A program made the translations under genes and the position numbers. A stretch of 64,000 nt of DNA from Hortaea werneckii (Eukaryota > Ascomycota > Dothideomycetes > Mycosphaerellales > Teratosphaeriaceae), in assembly GCA_037044905.1 (NCBI GenBank), contig JBAOKB010000096.1:1-64000 (forward strand), given 5' to 3'. The notes beneath the pieces are model-generated. The model saw nothing but the letters and a program-made list of their open reading frames with translations. It was not told the origin of the DNA and made no database searches. This document shows, in pieces, positions 32,432 through 44,600 of the stretch. The stretch's first letter is position 1; each line of letters begins with the position of its first letter.

Positions 32432-33508
32432 ATGAAAACGTGTCAAATCTGCTATGGTGAAGTCAGTCAATTGAGGTACTCGCCAGCCAGATGCACAGAT
32501 CGGGAAGGCCGACCCATTGAGCACGACAAGAAAGGCGAGCGGGCCTGTCAGGAGTGCTGGGAAGTCCATCTCAGCAACGAAGTCGAAGAGAAGCCGGCGG
32601 AGAACATTGAATGCCTGTTCTGCTACACCAAGATGTCTGAGGACCAAGTCAAGAGTCTTGCGTGGGCGGGAACTTACGAAAGGTTAGCAGGTCTTCATCT
32701 GTTTTGGTTTGAACCTGAACTTACTAACACGGCAATCAGGTACAAGTGTAAGACAGAGGACCGCCATTTCCAGCGCTGTCAGGATCGCTGTGTCGCCAGT
32801 CGCATCCTGGAAAAAGACAGCAAGCCGGTGCGCGACTCCACCGTTGAGGGATTCCCCTACAAGCACAAGCTCCAAGAACACGATCGTGAGACAGATGGCA
32901 ACCTCTTTGCCTGCGAAGACTGCGGCTTTGAAACTTGCGTCGACTGCGATCGCCCGAGGCACGACGACGAGCCGTGTTCGGCTCTCCAAACCCGTCTAGG
33001 TCTTCTACAGCCCCTGCCAGAAGTTCATGAGAGAGTTGATCGCCGTGCGGTCGGGGTCTGCCCAAGCTGCAACAGTTACTTCATCATTGTCAGCGGATGC
33101 GGGTATACCACGTGCACTGCGTGCAAACACCGCTTCTGCGAGAGTTGCATGCTGCCGTGGGTTGGCGAAGGCGGAGGATATTTGCTCGGGCCGACGGCCC
33201 ACGGCTACCGTCGAGATGGAAGGGAGTGTCTCTATCGCTCGAGAGAGTGTCCTAGTACCCACACGATCAAGAATCGCTTTGTCGGACAGCAGGAGGCCTT
33301 TGACGCTCGTAAGGAACGACGCAAGCATAAGAGGCTGGAGAAGGCTGTTAAGCGGAAGGAGGAGGACGATGATGGCGTTGAATCCGGTGATGATGAGTGT
33401 GACGATCGTCCAGGCTCAAACCAACAGGCGAGGCGTGGTAAGCGAAGCGCGGATGCCAGCATCCAGGATGCCGAGAGCGCGAAGCAGTCGAAGAAGAGCA
33501 AAGCCTAG
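32432..33508 (+). CDS. RBR-type (RING-IBR-RING2) E3 ubiquitin ligase
   Basis: Exons 32432-32682 and 32740-33508 (339 aa). The 57-bp intron (GTTAGC, branch ACTAAC, CAG) is a multiple of three with no stop, so retention would give a 358-residue form with 19 extra residues. Start ATG 32432; upstream the frame has only TTG. RING1-like N-terminus (CQICYGEV, CQECWEVHL, CLFCYTKM), IBR (CEDCGFETCVDCDRPRHDDEPC region), and RING2 (CPSCNSYFIIVSGCGYTTCTAC, then HRFCESC); the Cys of SGC is at the place of the catalytic Cys in parkin-type enzymes. The C-terminal 70 residues are Lys/Asp-rich, nuclear-signal-like. Substrate unknown. Confidence 0.85.
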   Translation: MKTCQICYGEVSQLRYSPARCTDREGRPIEHDKKGERACQECWEVHLSNEVEEKPAENIECLFCYTKMSEDQVKSLAWAGTYERLAGLHLFWFEPELTNTAIRYKCKTEDRHFQRCQDRCVASRILEKDSKPVRDSTVEGFPYKHKLQEHDRETDGNLFACEDCGFETCVDCDRPRHDDEPCSALQTRLGLLQPLPEVHERVDRRAVGVCPSCNSYFIIVSGCGYTTCTACKHRFCESCMLPWVGEGGGYLLGPTAHGYRRDGRECLYRSRECPSTHTIKNRFVGQQEAFDARKERRKHKRLEKAVKRKEEDDDGVESGDDECDDRPGSNQQARRGKRSADASIQDAESAKQSKKSKA

Positions 33509-33773
33509 AGGGCCTCGTTCTGGTCTACATTCAGGCGGTCGAGAATGACAGAAACCAAGGCGTCAGGGAAACACGGGATGATATTGATGATGCAGTCAGA
33601 AGCCCCAGTGATGGCAAACTCCTGCCAGATTTTCACATGTAAAATCAGCATTCAGATTCAGAATTAGGAATTCTATGACCTACAGATATCCATAACATAT
33701 ACACCTTTTGAAAACTCATCCCTTGTCTACTCCACGTTCCAGCGCCCAACACCTTTCAATGCAATACTAAGCT

Positions 33774-35963
33774 CTACAGAGCCACATCCTGCTTCCCCTT
33801 CCGCCCAGCCTTCTTCCTTCCAGCTCTGCCCTGCTCAGCCTTCTCCAGCGGCTGGCCCTTCTTCCTATCCGCCGGTGTCAAACCCTGGATGGCTTTCCGC
33901 GAGCGATCCTTGACGTACTGCTCGGCCGCAGCTGGCGGGTTGCCGTGAGGGTTTATCGCATCCTGTTCGGCTCCAACTGCAGCCTGCGTACCAGCTTGAC
34001 CATCATTACCGTCGCTATCAGAGATAGAAGCGGGATCCGGTACCGACTCCGCAGCTTGAAGGCCATTGATCGGATCCAGACCCGGGAGATTATCCTTTGG
34101 AGCCGCCTGGGCTTTACGCTGCGGTTGAGAGTCCTCCACAGCAAGCGGCCGACTGGAGAGCCGTTACAGGTGGAAATCATTAGCGAAGTTCCGGCCCCTA
34201 CGTATAAAGAAAAGCAAAACAAGCCTCATGTCAACATACATTCGTTTCTGTCCACACATAGTATACGCATACAGAGAATCTTCGAAAATACAGGAGAGGA
34301 AAGAAGTAAAGCGCCGGGGCATGCATCGCATGTCTCGGGGGTACAATAGATGGTTTTGTTTCCGTCCGATACACGCCAGGGAGAGGGAGAAAAATTTCGA
34401 ATAAAAGAAAAAGGAAGGAGGCTACTCACACCTCGCTCGCCTCATCCTCTACCGCTGCTGCAGCCTGCCCTTCCTTCGCTTTGCCTGCCTTCTCCTTTGC
34501 ATCCGCTTCCGCCTTCTCGCCCTTCAACGCCTCCTCCAACATAGCCTTGTCCTTTTCCCACTGGCCCTTACCCTCAGTCATATCGAACTGCTGCTTGATC
34601 CTCTCCTCTCTTTCCCTCTGCTCGCCCTCTTCCTTCTCTCGCGCCTGCCTCTCCTGCTCCATCTCCTCCATATGCCGGATATCGTCCACGCTGGGCTCGT
34701 ACATATGCCAGATGGTGTAGTGCGGGAGACCAATGACGCTGTACTTCATGCGCTTGGCCATTTTGCCGAACCCTTCCGTCTCAGCGTGTTTCTCAAAGGA
34801 GAATGCGGGGAAGTGTACGCCGGCACGGAAGACGCGAGCTTTCGCTAGGATGGAGACACCGCCGACACCGTCAATCTCCATTTCCATGTCTGGGTCGCCA
34901 TAAGGATCACGGAGATAGGCAAGATGGGGACGCCAGGTGGCGTACTCTGCGTACCCTTCTACGATGACGGCGTCTTCGTCCAGAGTATCGGCTAGCGCGA
35001 GCGCGGTCTCGGACTCCTGCCAGGAGTTCAAATCGTAAGGCTGCTCTCCACCCAGCCAGTCAGGCAGCGGACGCCAGACATTCGGTACGATGACATCTTT
35101 ATTATGCCTCATCAGGTCTTCCAGGATGGTGAAAGGTGCAGTCTCGACATCGACGTCGCGCCAGTAGACCCATGAGTGTGTAGGCCGAAGAGCAGCAGAG
35201 AGCAGCCAGTTTCGAGCTTGCGCCATGCTCTTTCGGCGGGAAGCCTGTGCCGCGAAACCATGGCGAGACTCGACATCCTGGTTGACTTTCTGTCCGAAAT
35301 CCTTCTCTATCACAGAGATCTCACCAAATGCCTCCCGAGGGTTCTCATGCGTCTGCAGATCCGAGAGCAAGTCGCTCAGCAAAGGCAGAGTGTTGTCCTT
35401 GCTGTCTCCCACCAGGAATGCCAGGTCGATCAGGTGATGCGGGTATGTGAGGTTCCGCAGATGGCTGAAGAAGAGCGGCAAGTGGGCTGCGGCGTCACGG
35501 AGCGGGGCACAGAGAAGGATGCGCTCCTCGCGCTCCCAGCCGCGGGAAGTACCGCCGACATTAGAAAGGTCATAGTAGCGGACGGTCTCGATCTGCCACT
35601 CTTCGCCCTGTGGGAAGAGGGAGAGGGTCAGGCCGGCGGGAAGGAGTGCGGTCGGGCGGAGGGATGGGAAGATGAAGCCCAGGATGAGAAGAAGAAGCGT
35701 GAGAGCACCGCCGACTCGAAGGAATAGGCCTCGGTTTCGCTGGAAAGTGGAGCGGGAGGAGCGAGGTTGATATCTAGGTGAGCAACTGTCAGCCATGTAC
35801 GTTCCACGTGATGCCGGCGCTTTTGGGGGGCGTGTGTAGTCGACACATACTTTTCATACTTGTCCGGCTTGATATTGAATGACCGCCCTCTGCTTTCTAC
35901 AAATGTCGGGCTCATGGGATATCCCCCTCCTCCGCCATTGGTATACACGTGTCGCGAACTCAT
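33774..35963 (-). CDS. van1: mannan polymerase complex mannosyltransferase (Van1/Anp1/Mnn9 family)
   Basis: Golgi alpha-1,6-mannosyltransferase subunit that extends N-glycan mannan. Exons 35963-35851, 35773-34430 and 34152-33774 (611 aa). Intron 1 is 77 bp; intron 2 is 277 bp, inferred from GTGAGT/CAG ends and preserved frame. ATG 35963 has A at -3; ATG 35996 is an alternative. Type II topology: cytoplasmic 55 residues, membrane anchor (LFLRVGGALTLLLLILGFIF), lumenal catalytic domain with the DxD motif (YWRDVDVE) and family blocks DVIVPNVWRPLPDWLG, DGVGGVSILAKA, YSVIGLPHYTIWHMYEPS. The last block and the downstream charged helix favour Van1/Anp1 over Mnn9. A charged tail follows; without intron 2 removal the protein ends at the TGA overlapping the donor. 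Confidence 0.88.
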
Positions 35964-37011
35964 CTTGTCGCGGTCCGCCGCATGAAGCGGGAGCATTCAC
36001 CACTTGGCCCCCAGGCCGGACGTGATATGGTCAAAAACCGTCGTATCGAGTGTCGCTGCAGTGTACTGCAAGTTCCAATGCGTCTCGTCTAGTCGTATCC
36101 GTCGCAGGCTCGAAGAATGAAAGGCGATGTTCTGGTGGGACCGAAGCTCGTGTCACTGCCTCCCAGCCAGCTTCCAGATTCCTTTCCGCCCCCGTAACGC
36201 TATTACTATATCCCACTTTTAAATGCACCAGGCTCCTTTACTCCCAATTCGAAGATGCTGTCAACATGAGTGCAAAGGACGCACTGTGATGATGCCCAAC
36301 TGCCAGAACGAGTTCGTGTCAGATTCTCTCAGCCCCTACACGGACTCAAAGTACGTAACCCTTTACCCCCCAGCAAGCTGTAACCTAGCGCGCTAGAACA
36401 ACCTTGCAGGGTCAACGTAACGGCAATCGCAATTAATACCAGATATTGCACCTTAACGTGCGGACAACTATTGATATCGCAGAAAGAATCTGCAGTGTTC
36501 CCATTCTACTACATATTCTACTCGTCCGACTTGGTGCTCGTTGCCATCATTCTTCATCCCGTCGCTTTCTTCACGACCAAAGTTATTTCTTTTGTAGGAT
36601 CTGGCCTCGTCCTCTAGCCCAACACCTGCAGATCTGCAGCGGCGAGAGCGGCTCCTCCCGCGAAAGCTAGTCTCGATTCCCACGGCTCTTGGCATCTCCG
36701 TAGTAAACGCAGTGTATAGTCCATAATCTCCTTTGCAAGAATCCACCAACCTTTTCATTAGGTCTAGCGAAGACCCAAAGCCGACTGAAGAGTGGATTAT
36801 GCGTGCAACACACGCGTTACTCACGCCCTCATCACAAGCAACTGAAGGTCCTCATGCACCCTCAAGCGCTCATGCTCGATTTTTGAGACAAGCACATGGT
36901 CACAAGAGTAAAATCATAGGGACGGGAGCCCCTCTTACGATTGAGATTCCGCTCTGCTAGCATCTCATGTACTTCTGTCGTCTTCACATAGGGGCCATGA
37001 GCCAACGGCCG
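35964..37011. other. intergenic region (about 1 kb)
   Basis: 5' flank of van1 and 3' flank of the epimerase gene, both minus strand. No frame with protein-like features. Confidence 0.6.
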
Positions 37012-38049
37012 CTATCTTGTATACACACCTGTAGGAGTGGCATGATATCCTCGCCTGCCCGTTTGCACAGTCAATGGACTGCGCCAATCTCTGCCATCTT
37101 GAACCTGAGCCACGGCCCTTTCGAAAGTGTAGATTGGGTTCCAATCCAACTCGGCTATGGCTTTGCTAGGATCGTACACGCGATCTAATCGTGTTGGCAG
37201 TTTCCAGCCGCGATCAAGCAGAATCTTTGCCTGAGCTGGCCGTGTCTGTGTGATCGCCTCGGCTGCATCGGTGTCCAATTGCTTCAGAAGAGATGGGCTG
37301 TTTGTGAAGGGTGGCGGAGCGCTGACGATGTACTTTGCCCATCCGATTTCCTTTGCCTTCCGCATAGCGCAGACGTGGGCTGAGACTACATCGTGAATAT
37401 CCACCCGACGATGCAGCAGCTCGAGGACTTTGAGGTTGTCGTCTTCGTAATCTTCTCGCGCTGCGTCGTTATCATCTTCTTCGGGGAAGAATCGCGAAGT
37501 ACGGAGAACGATCGTTGGCATCCTTGTCTCCGCCTGAACAAGCTGGCATAGGTCCTCAGCAGCCACTTTGGTCGTGCCGTAAATATTCTTCGGGACCGGC
37601 GTGACCTTTTCATCAATCCATGCGGCCGGTTGGCCAGGCTTAGGGGCAAGTGCTTTACCGAAAGCAGATGTAGTGCTAGTGAAAATGAACCCTTCGATTG
37701 GGTTTGGTCTGCTAGATGCCGCCTCTAACAGATTCAGAGTGCCATGGATATTGGCATCGATGAAATCTGCCTTCGAATGGGAATCCACATGAGGTTTGTG
37801 CAAAGTTGCCGTATGTAAGACATATTTGAGAGAGGAATAGGTTTGGAAGATGCTTGCGCAGAATCCCGGGTCTGATATCGATCCAGTAAGGACTTTATGC
37901 TGACCGTTGTCTGTCGGAAGGATGTCTATGCCCAAAGGTCGATATCCAAGATCTGGGAGCGAACTCATCAACGAGTAACCGAGGTGGCCGCATGCCCCAG
38001 TTACCAGGACGTCAGGTGTAAGATCAGGAGGCTCGTGTTTGGCTGACAT
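37012..38049 (-). CDS. NAD(P)-dependent epimerase/dehydratase (extended SDR)
   Basis: 345 aa, single exon. Rossmann start VLVTGACGHLGYSL carries the GxxGxxG nucleotide-binding motif of extended short-chain dehydrogenases; FIFTSTTSAFG supplies the Ser/Thr of the active site and YGTTKVAAEDL the YxxxK pair (about residue 172). IDILP after strand 2 suggests NAD use (acidic residue). The C-terminal substrate domain ends with DWNPIYTFERAV, as in nucleotide-sugar or steroid epimerases. The exact substrate cannot be read. ATG 38049 starts eleven residues before the first strand, the normal distance. Confidence 0.88.
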   Translation of the reverse strand: MSAKHEPPDLTPDVLVTGACGHLGYSLMSSLPDLGYRPLGIDILPTDNGQHKVLTGSISDPGFCASIFQTYSSLKYVLHTATLHKPHVDSHSKADFIDANIHGTLNLLEAASSRPNPIEGFIFTSTTSAFGKALAPKPGQPAAWIDEKVTPVPKNIYGTTKVAAEDLCQLVQAETRMPTIVLRTSRFFPEEDDNDAAREDYEDDNLKVLELLHRRVDIHDVVSAHVCAMRKAKEIGWAKYIVSAPPPFTNSPSLLKQLDTDAAEAITQTRPAQAKILLDRGWKLPTRLDRVYDPSKAIAELDWNPIYTFERAVAQVQDGRDWRSPLTVQTGRRGYHATPTGVYTR

Positions 38050-38604
38050 CTCGGAAGTTCGACAACCCTGCTACTATAAAGATAAAGATGTTGTTGCCTC
38101 TATAACAGCAAACTGAGGCATGTTGCATGTCTTGCAATACGGCCATGCGCTGCCAATCTGTATGTAACACTGATGAGTCAAAAAGCTTTGGGTTGTGGAT
38201 GTCATCAGCCATGGCGCCACGCGCCTGGGTTCCGTAAACAAACCTCACAGCAACGATCTATTGCAACCTGCATTATGTTCTTGCGTGCAACAAAGCCAAG
38301 TTCCGCGATTGCAAGAGACGGTCTTTGCTCTCTACCTTGTGATGTGCGACGAACGCAATCAACAGTAATCCGCGATCGGACTGGATGACTCTATGCTAAG
38401 CAAACGTGGAATGATTCAACGGTCGTATTTCTCCTTTCCCAATTCTGTTGCTCTTGCAGTTCCCTCTGTTTCGGTCTCCGCATGAGCTGGCAGAAATTGA
38501 GGGTAGGCCGCACGATCGTAGACGATGTGCCGGGAACTGAGTAGCAAGTTAAGCGTTCGGATCAGTACATCCCCATTGGAGAGGACGCGCAGGTCGGACA
38601 AAAT
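38050..38604. other. divergent intergenic region
   Basis: Between the epimerase (minus) and the small hypothetical gene (plus). No gene seen. Confidence 0.6.
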
Positions 38605-39009
38605 ATGAAGGAAGACAAGGCCAAATCCGAGCAGGAGGCAGATGTCGTCAGAAACACATTGGAGCCCGTCCCTAGGGACGACGATGCACTTTCCATCCCC
38701 GTCACCTCTTGGCCCGGCGAGACCTCACAACGCGACACCGCCAAAGCTGACATCCCATCTAAAAGCGAAACGTCTCCTCATAGAGTAGTCGAAGCCGCAA
38801 GGCCCCGTGACATTGAACAGCTTGAACAGCGATACATAGAGATCCAGACCCAGGCGGCTCGTCTGTACTGCTTGTGGGTCAGCGAACTATCACCAGACAC
38901 CCGCAGAATGCGTTTACAGGAAGCCATCGAGACGGCAAGAGCACACGTGGAGCTTGCAAGGGAGACGATCATGTCAGCGGAACAGAGATCCGAACACCGG
39001 AGAATTTGA
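38605..39009 (+). CDS. small hypothetical protein
   Basis: 134 aa from ATG 38605; not recognised. The N-terminal 65 residues are polar and probably disordered (MKEDKAKSEQEADVV). The C-terminal 65 residues are amphipathic helix (RDIEQLEQRYIEIQTQAARLY, then RMRLQEAIETARAHVELARE), consistent with a short helical hairpin or coiled coil. It is convergent with nuf2, 161 bp between stops. Helical periodicity is the main support. Confidence 0.5.
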   Translation: MKEDKAKSEQEADVVRNTLEPVPRDDDALSIPVTSWPGETSQRDTAKADIPSKSETSPHRVVEAARPRDIEQLEQRYIEIQTQAARLYCLWVSELSPDTRRMRLQEAIETARAHVELARETIMSAEQRSEHRRI

Positions 39010-39170
39010 GGAAGTAGATATTTGGAATTTGCCCTAATAAGAGCGTACATCGTGCGACAAAGGCTAATGTGTAACGGAAGATCGTATTGCGAGCGCAGAG
39101 GGTATCGTTGGCAAAGAACAAGATGGACGTTTCAGATAGAGAGAAAACAGGACGGGCTTCAAGCACCGGC

Positions 39171-40691
39171 TCATATGCTCTGCTCCATCTCCGTGATGTA
39201 CAGCCGGATGTGGCTTTCCATCTTCATGTACTCTTCTCGCGCGCTTTGGACTTCGTGTTCGATGTTCTCTTTGAGGTCGGCCATCTTTAGAAAATTAAGT
39301 TAGCAAAGACCCCTTCATCGTTGGTGGCTCGTTAATTTGACTTACCTTCTTCTCGACCTGCTCAATGCGGATTCTCCTCTTCTCAACTTCCTCTCCCCTC
39401 TCTCGTCTTTCAGCAGTGAGTTCCTTGTGCACGCTCCTCAGACTCTCCATCTTCGCCCGCGCGTTGTTGGCTTTAGTCTCCGCATCTCTTCTTAGCTTGT
39501 CTGTGCGTGACTGCCACTGTTCAAGCTGCTTTCGTAATATGCGCTCTTGTCTTTCGACTTCACGCACGGAGTTCGATGCCTCTGTCAGGGCTTCGCGATT
39601 CTTCGCCGCTGCCCGTCCTTCCTCCTCTTCTTTCTGAAGCTCGGCTTGGAGATCGTTCAATAGCCGCGAAAGCGATCCGATGTCAGAGATGAGCACGTTG
39701 AACGTGTCACAGCTGGTCTGAAGGGCTCGTGATCTTCGGTCAAGACGGTCAATTTCTGATCGATCGGCGTTGAGACTGCCGGAGAGGTCGCGCAAAGACT
39801 GCTCCAGCACTGCAGGAGACTGCTCGGTGTACGGGCGCAGTTTGTTGGCTTCTTGCCTCATATTCATAACGCTTGTCGTTCTCTCTTCAAGCACGTTCTT
39901 GAATCGCCCCTGTTCTCCTTTGACTCGCTCCAGTTTCTCAGTAACTCTCTCCTGGGCTTTCTTCAGCTCCAGAAGTCGCGTTTTCAACTCCTGGTTTCTC
40001 CGTTCCTTATCTGCAATAGCCTGTTCGACATTCTTCCTGTTTTGCTGCATCTCCTGAAGTCGCTCTTCTTTCTCCTGGTTCTCATGGTAAAGCTCTTCAA
40101 TAATATTCTTCGTCCGTTCCGAGGAATTGTAATGCTCATCAATCACGCTCGTCTGACTCTCCCGAAAGCGAATAAAGTTGATAATGTAGCTGAATATCTT
40201 TACGAGTCTCGGGTGCGTTGGTTTGTAAAGATCGCTGAAAGTAAAGTCCTTGATGCCACACTCCAGCAACAATCTTCGCATGGTGATGAAAAAGCCCATG
40301 AGCTCCCTGGTGTCGGCGCTGAAGACTCGGTCGGCATCATCTCCGTACATGTCTTCTGCAGCGGCGCGCATGGCGGGTGAGACAACATCGCGAGTCGTGT
40401 TGGTCAGGAGTTCGGCAAACCATTCGAAGATACGCTGGATCTGCTGCGGGTTCGGTTTTCTAAGGTCCTCGAGGCTGAAGGCGATGCCGATGTCGCTGAT
40501 ACATCCTGCGATCTCTTTGTCGGGCTGCGAGCAATGTGAGTGAGTGCGCGTTACGTCGCCCTAGCTAGACGCATCGAACATACCAATGTCATGAAAGCGT
40601 CGCTTTCGTCTTCCTTTGTGCGCTTCTGTTGCGACGATTGTTGTGACCCGCGGGCCATACTCATGCGCGGATTGTAGTCCATGCTAGGCAT
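39171..40691 (-). CDS. nuf2: kinetochore protein Nuf2 (NDC80 complex)
   Basis: Nuf2 pairs with Ndc80 to bind microtubules at the outer kinetochore. Exons 40691-40584, 40524-39346 and 39284-39171 (466 aa, family-typical), with introns of 59 and 61 bp. ATG 40691 (MPSMDYNPRMSM). Residues about 35-160 are the calponin-homology-like domain: DKEIAGCISDIGIAFSLEDL, then the hallmark FSDLYKPTHPRLVKIFSYIINFIRFRE. The rest is a long coiled coil that pairs with Ndc80. The last small exon encodes the conserved tail (MADLKENIEHEVQ, KMESHIRLYITEMEQSI). Every exon join restores conserved sequence, so the model is firm. Confidence 0.95.
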
Positions 40692-41673
40692 TTTGGTATG
40701 TTTTGTATGCGATTGAAGCGCGATCAATGTGGCGGTGAGGTCGGTGCAAGGCGCATAATGAGATAGTTGAATGTCGCGAGCGAAGCTTGAGCGGAGGGTG
40801 ACTGTTTGCCAAGAAAGTAAACACATGGGGTGCAGCGTTGCTGTGCAGGAGTTTCGCCTCAGGCACCAGCCATCCTCCACAGCCGGCCTTTTCCGACCTC
40901 GAAGCAAGTCGTTTCTTCAACGACCCAAAGACTCAAGTAAGGATATGCCTCTGATTTTGCCACGGACAACAGAGCAGCCTTTTGCCGAGTTGATGCCAAT
41001 CATGCTCTTACGTGCCTAATAATTTGCCGCTTGCAGACTCCTTGAATCAAAAATGCACACACACCGCCAGAAAACACTCGCATACATGTTATCCGAAACC
41101 AACCTCACGAGAAACTTGTATCCTACGTTCTGTTCACCAAGTGTCGTGATATCCGAGAGACAATGACAGCCGGAGCTTGTCAGCATTCAACATCCTTACC
41201 ACCAGAAGAATCGTGAAATGTAGCGCCTCTGATTGGCCATTACTACTTTGGAGCGACCTCTTGCAACAAACATCCGCTCTCGTGTGAAGAAGTCGATATG
41301 ATTCGACATCAGACTCGCAACTTTTGCTCTTTAATCATCTGGTAGGAGGCATGGGATCGAGCATCTTTCAACAGCTCCCTCATTACATGTCGATGGAATG
41401 GTCCTGCCTCGAGCGTTCTCACAGGATTGGATTTGGGTGGCATAGAGCATACCATCAAGCCGACAGCATGGTAAGGTTTTGTGTTTCCCATTAGCTACTC
41501 CTAGAGCAGTACTTTCCCCTCTCAACAGATCCACCCAGAGCTGCTCCACGAGAAAGCATTGAGAACTATGATGCCGATATACAGGTGCCGCGCCGCACAC
41601 GTCGAAAAATAATCCCCTTCGCAATCTTCTTCTGCATAGAACCCACCCCATTCATTCGCTCTCAACCAGCAAG
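40692..41673. other. divergent intergenic region (about 1 kb)
   Basis: Between the start of nuf2 (minus) and the start of the wall-protein gene (plus). No gene seen. Confidence 0.6.
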
Positions 41674-44600
41674 ATGGCTTTCCGCAAAGCCTTCAAGTTT
41701 GCGCATTTCGTGCCGTTGGCGCTTCTGGCTAACGCGCAAAGTATCACCACTGAGACGGCAGAGGTAGAATTTGGTAGGAGAAAATCGCGTCCGCGAAGAC
41801 TTGTTCGCGATACCTTCTAATGCGTGGCTAGTTCCAACGACCACACGTACTCAGACCGAGTATGTGCCAGCAAGCTCTGCTCCAGGATCCCTGTCTACCA
41901 GGGAAACGACAATCACGGTCACTGACGAGGTCACGAATTCCGAGGCCACTTCAACAGTTACGCGGACAGTTGAGGGCTTTGCAGGCGGCGAGACCACCGT
42001 TCAGTCTGTTGATACTCTGCGATCGGGTACTACTACCGTAGATGTTACCGATATCGAGGTCACGTCGACGATCTACACTACTGGAAATGCAACACGACAG
42101 GCTACCAGCTCTTCTACGCGGCCTTCCGGCAGTGTGAGTATTTCCACCATCGTCATGGAGCCGGCCGCGACGCAGTATTCGGATGGTAGCAACTCTACTG
42201 GCGGTGGCGCCGGGGTTGCCAGCAGTTCTGAGCCAAAGACAAGCTCTGTCTTTGGTGAAGCTCCAGCAGGCGCAAACGTCGTCTCTACAGTTTACTTAGG
42301 CACTACAACCGTAAATGAAGCCAATAATGTGATGGGCCCAGATGCGGACAGCGAACCAGGCACTGCCACTACTTTTGCTTCCGGGACACCTCCTGTAGGT
42401 TTCGTCCCTGTTGAAACGACCGAGAGCGGCGAGGAAACCACCACGATGGTCCTTGCTACCGACACCGGCTCGGATGTCCGCTACATCCAAGTAATGCCTG
42501 CTACGGTGACCGCGATGTCCAGCCCAGACACCACCAGGCCGCTCAGTACTGCACCAGCTTCCGAGACCAGCCTTCCGCCAAGCGTTGTGCCGCCTTTTGC
42601 CAACACTTCCACCACGGTCCTGACCTTGAGCGAGTCCCTGACAAGTTCAGCCCTTTTCACCAACTCATCGGTGCCAGTGGAGACCATCACAGCGACATTC
42701 ACGCCAACCGTGTCAGAAGATAGCACCCTGACCGAGACTTTTACTGTTCCAGCTTTCAATACAACCAGCGAGCCAAGTTTCGAGACGACCAGTGCTCCTT
42801 TCCTGAATTCGACGAGTGTCCCGGCAAACACCACCGCCCCTGAGACCTCGAGCATGTCTGTTCCGAGCACCTCGAGCGAGCCCGTTGTGGAGACCACTAG
42901 TGCTCCGTTCCTCAATACAACAAGTGCTCCGGTGCTGAATACGACAGCTTCAGAGACCACGAGCATGCCTGTCTTTAACACTACGAGCGAGCCAGTTATT
43001 AAGACCAACAGTGCTCCTGTCCTTAACACTACGAGCGAGCCAGTCATTGAGACTACTAGTGCCCCATTCCTCAATACGACGAGTGTCCCAGTCCTCAATA
43101 CCACAAGTCTCCCGGTCATGAATACCACCGCTCCTGAGACTACGAGCATGCCTGCTCCGAGCACTACCAGCGAACCGACTATCGAGACGTCCAGTGCTCC
43201 GTTCTTCAATACGACTAGCCTCCCAGTGCTGAATACAACAGCTTCAGAGACTACGAGCATGCCTATGCTCAACACAACCAGCGCTCCTGCGCTTAACACT
43301 AGTCTCATCCCGGAAACGACGACCACAGAGACTTCGACCATGATGCAAAGCAGCTCCAGCATTGAGCAGATCACCGAAACCTTCACGATCGTGCCAACCG
43401 GATCGGTCAGTCTCAGCACTGGTCCTGCGACCCAGTCCAGCCCGTCGTCTCAGCCGATCTTCTCGAACAGCACAAGCAGCGAGGCCATGCCGACTACCTC
43501 CATGGGCCCGACTGAGATTCCTCCGGTGGTCAATAGCACAAGCAGCATGGCGCTCGAGCCTGCTACTTCCATGACTTCTGTCGTCAATACGACAAGTAGC
43601 GCAACGATGCCCGAGACTACGTCCAGCAGCATGCCTGAAGCGAGCAGTACGAGTCCGGTCATGACTTCTTCTGTTCCTCTCACATCCAGTCCGTCAAGCT
43701 CTATGACAAGCTCCAGTGCTCCGGTTGCCAATACAACCACAGCAGAGTCCAGCTCACAAGCGACAACAAGCTCTATGCCGGTCAACACGACAAGCAGTGC
43801 CCCAAGCAGCACTCCAAGCTCTTATGATCCCTTTGAATTCGATCCGTGCTTGCCATACAACGGCACATACACTACGAGCACAGGCGAAACCTACCAGGTC
43901 CGTAGCTTTACAGACAACGATTACGCATCGTACAACAACACGCCGGCGCCGAATGGTCCGTCGGACTGCTTCACTATTTGCGACACTGCCGGAAACTGCC
44001 GTGGCTGGACCTATGCTCGCTCCGGACCTCCAGGCTCTGTTGGTAACTGCTATCTACGCAGCGAAATCGGAGACAACACTGTCGTTAATGGCACTACCTA
44101 TTTCTGCTCTGCACAACGGGTGAACAACGGCACTGCATCGTCGAGCAGCAGTAGCGCCGTCACTGTGCAGCCAACAACCAGCAGCGCTGCTTCAAGCTCT
44201 GCGCCATCTTCATCGATGGCAAACAGCACCGCACCATTGAGCAGCAGCAGCATGTCTACGGTTGCGCTAACGACCAGTAGCGTTGCTTCGAGCACCATGC
44301 CAACTTCTTCGATGGCCAATAGCACCGCACCATTGAGCAGCAGCAGTATGTCTACGGCTCCACTGACAAGCAGCAGTGCTGTTTCGAGCACTACGCCAGC
44401 TTCTTCGATGGCAAACAGTACCACACCATCGAGCAGCAGCAGCATGCCCACGGCTCCGCCGACAAGCAGCAATGCACCTTCGAGCAGCATGCCGACTTCG
44501 ATGGAGAACAGTACCATGTCATCCAGCAGCAGCAGCGTGTCCACTGTCCCATCAACGAGTAGCAGTGCTCTCTCGAGCAGCATGCCAAGCTCAATGCCGA

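Noticed and set aside
42481..43419. 312-codon open frame on the minus strand, and another at 44098-44823
   Set aside because: They lie opposite Ser/Thr repeats of the wall-protein gene; biased codons there leave the opposite strand open. The translations are repetitive Val/Leu-rich with no real features.
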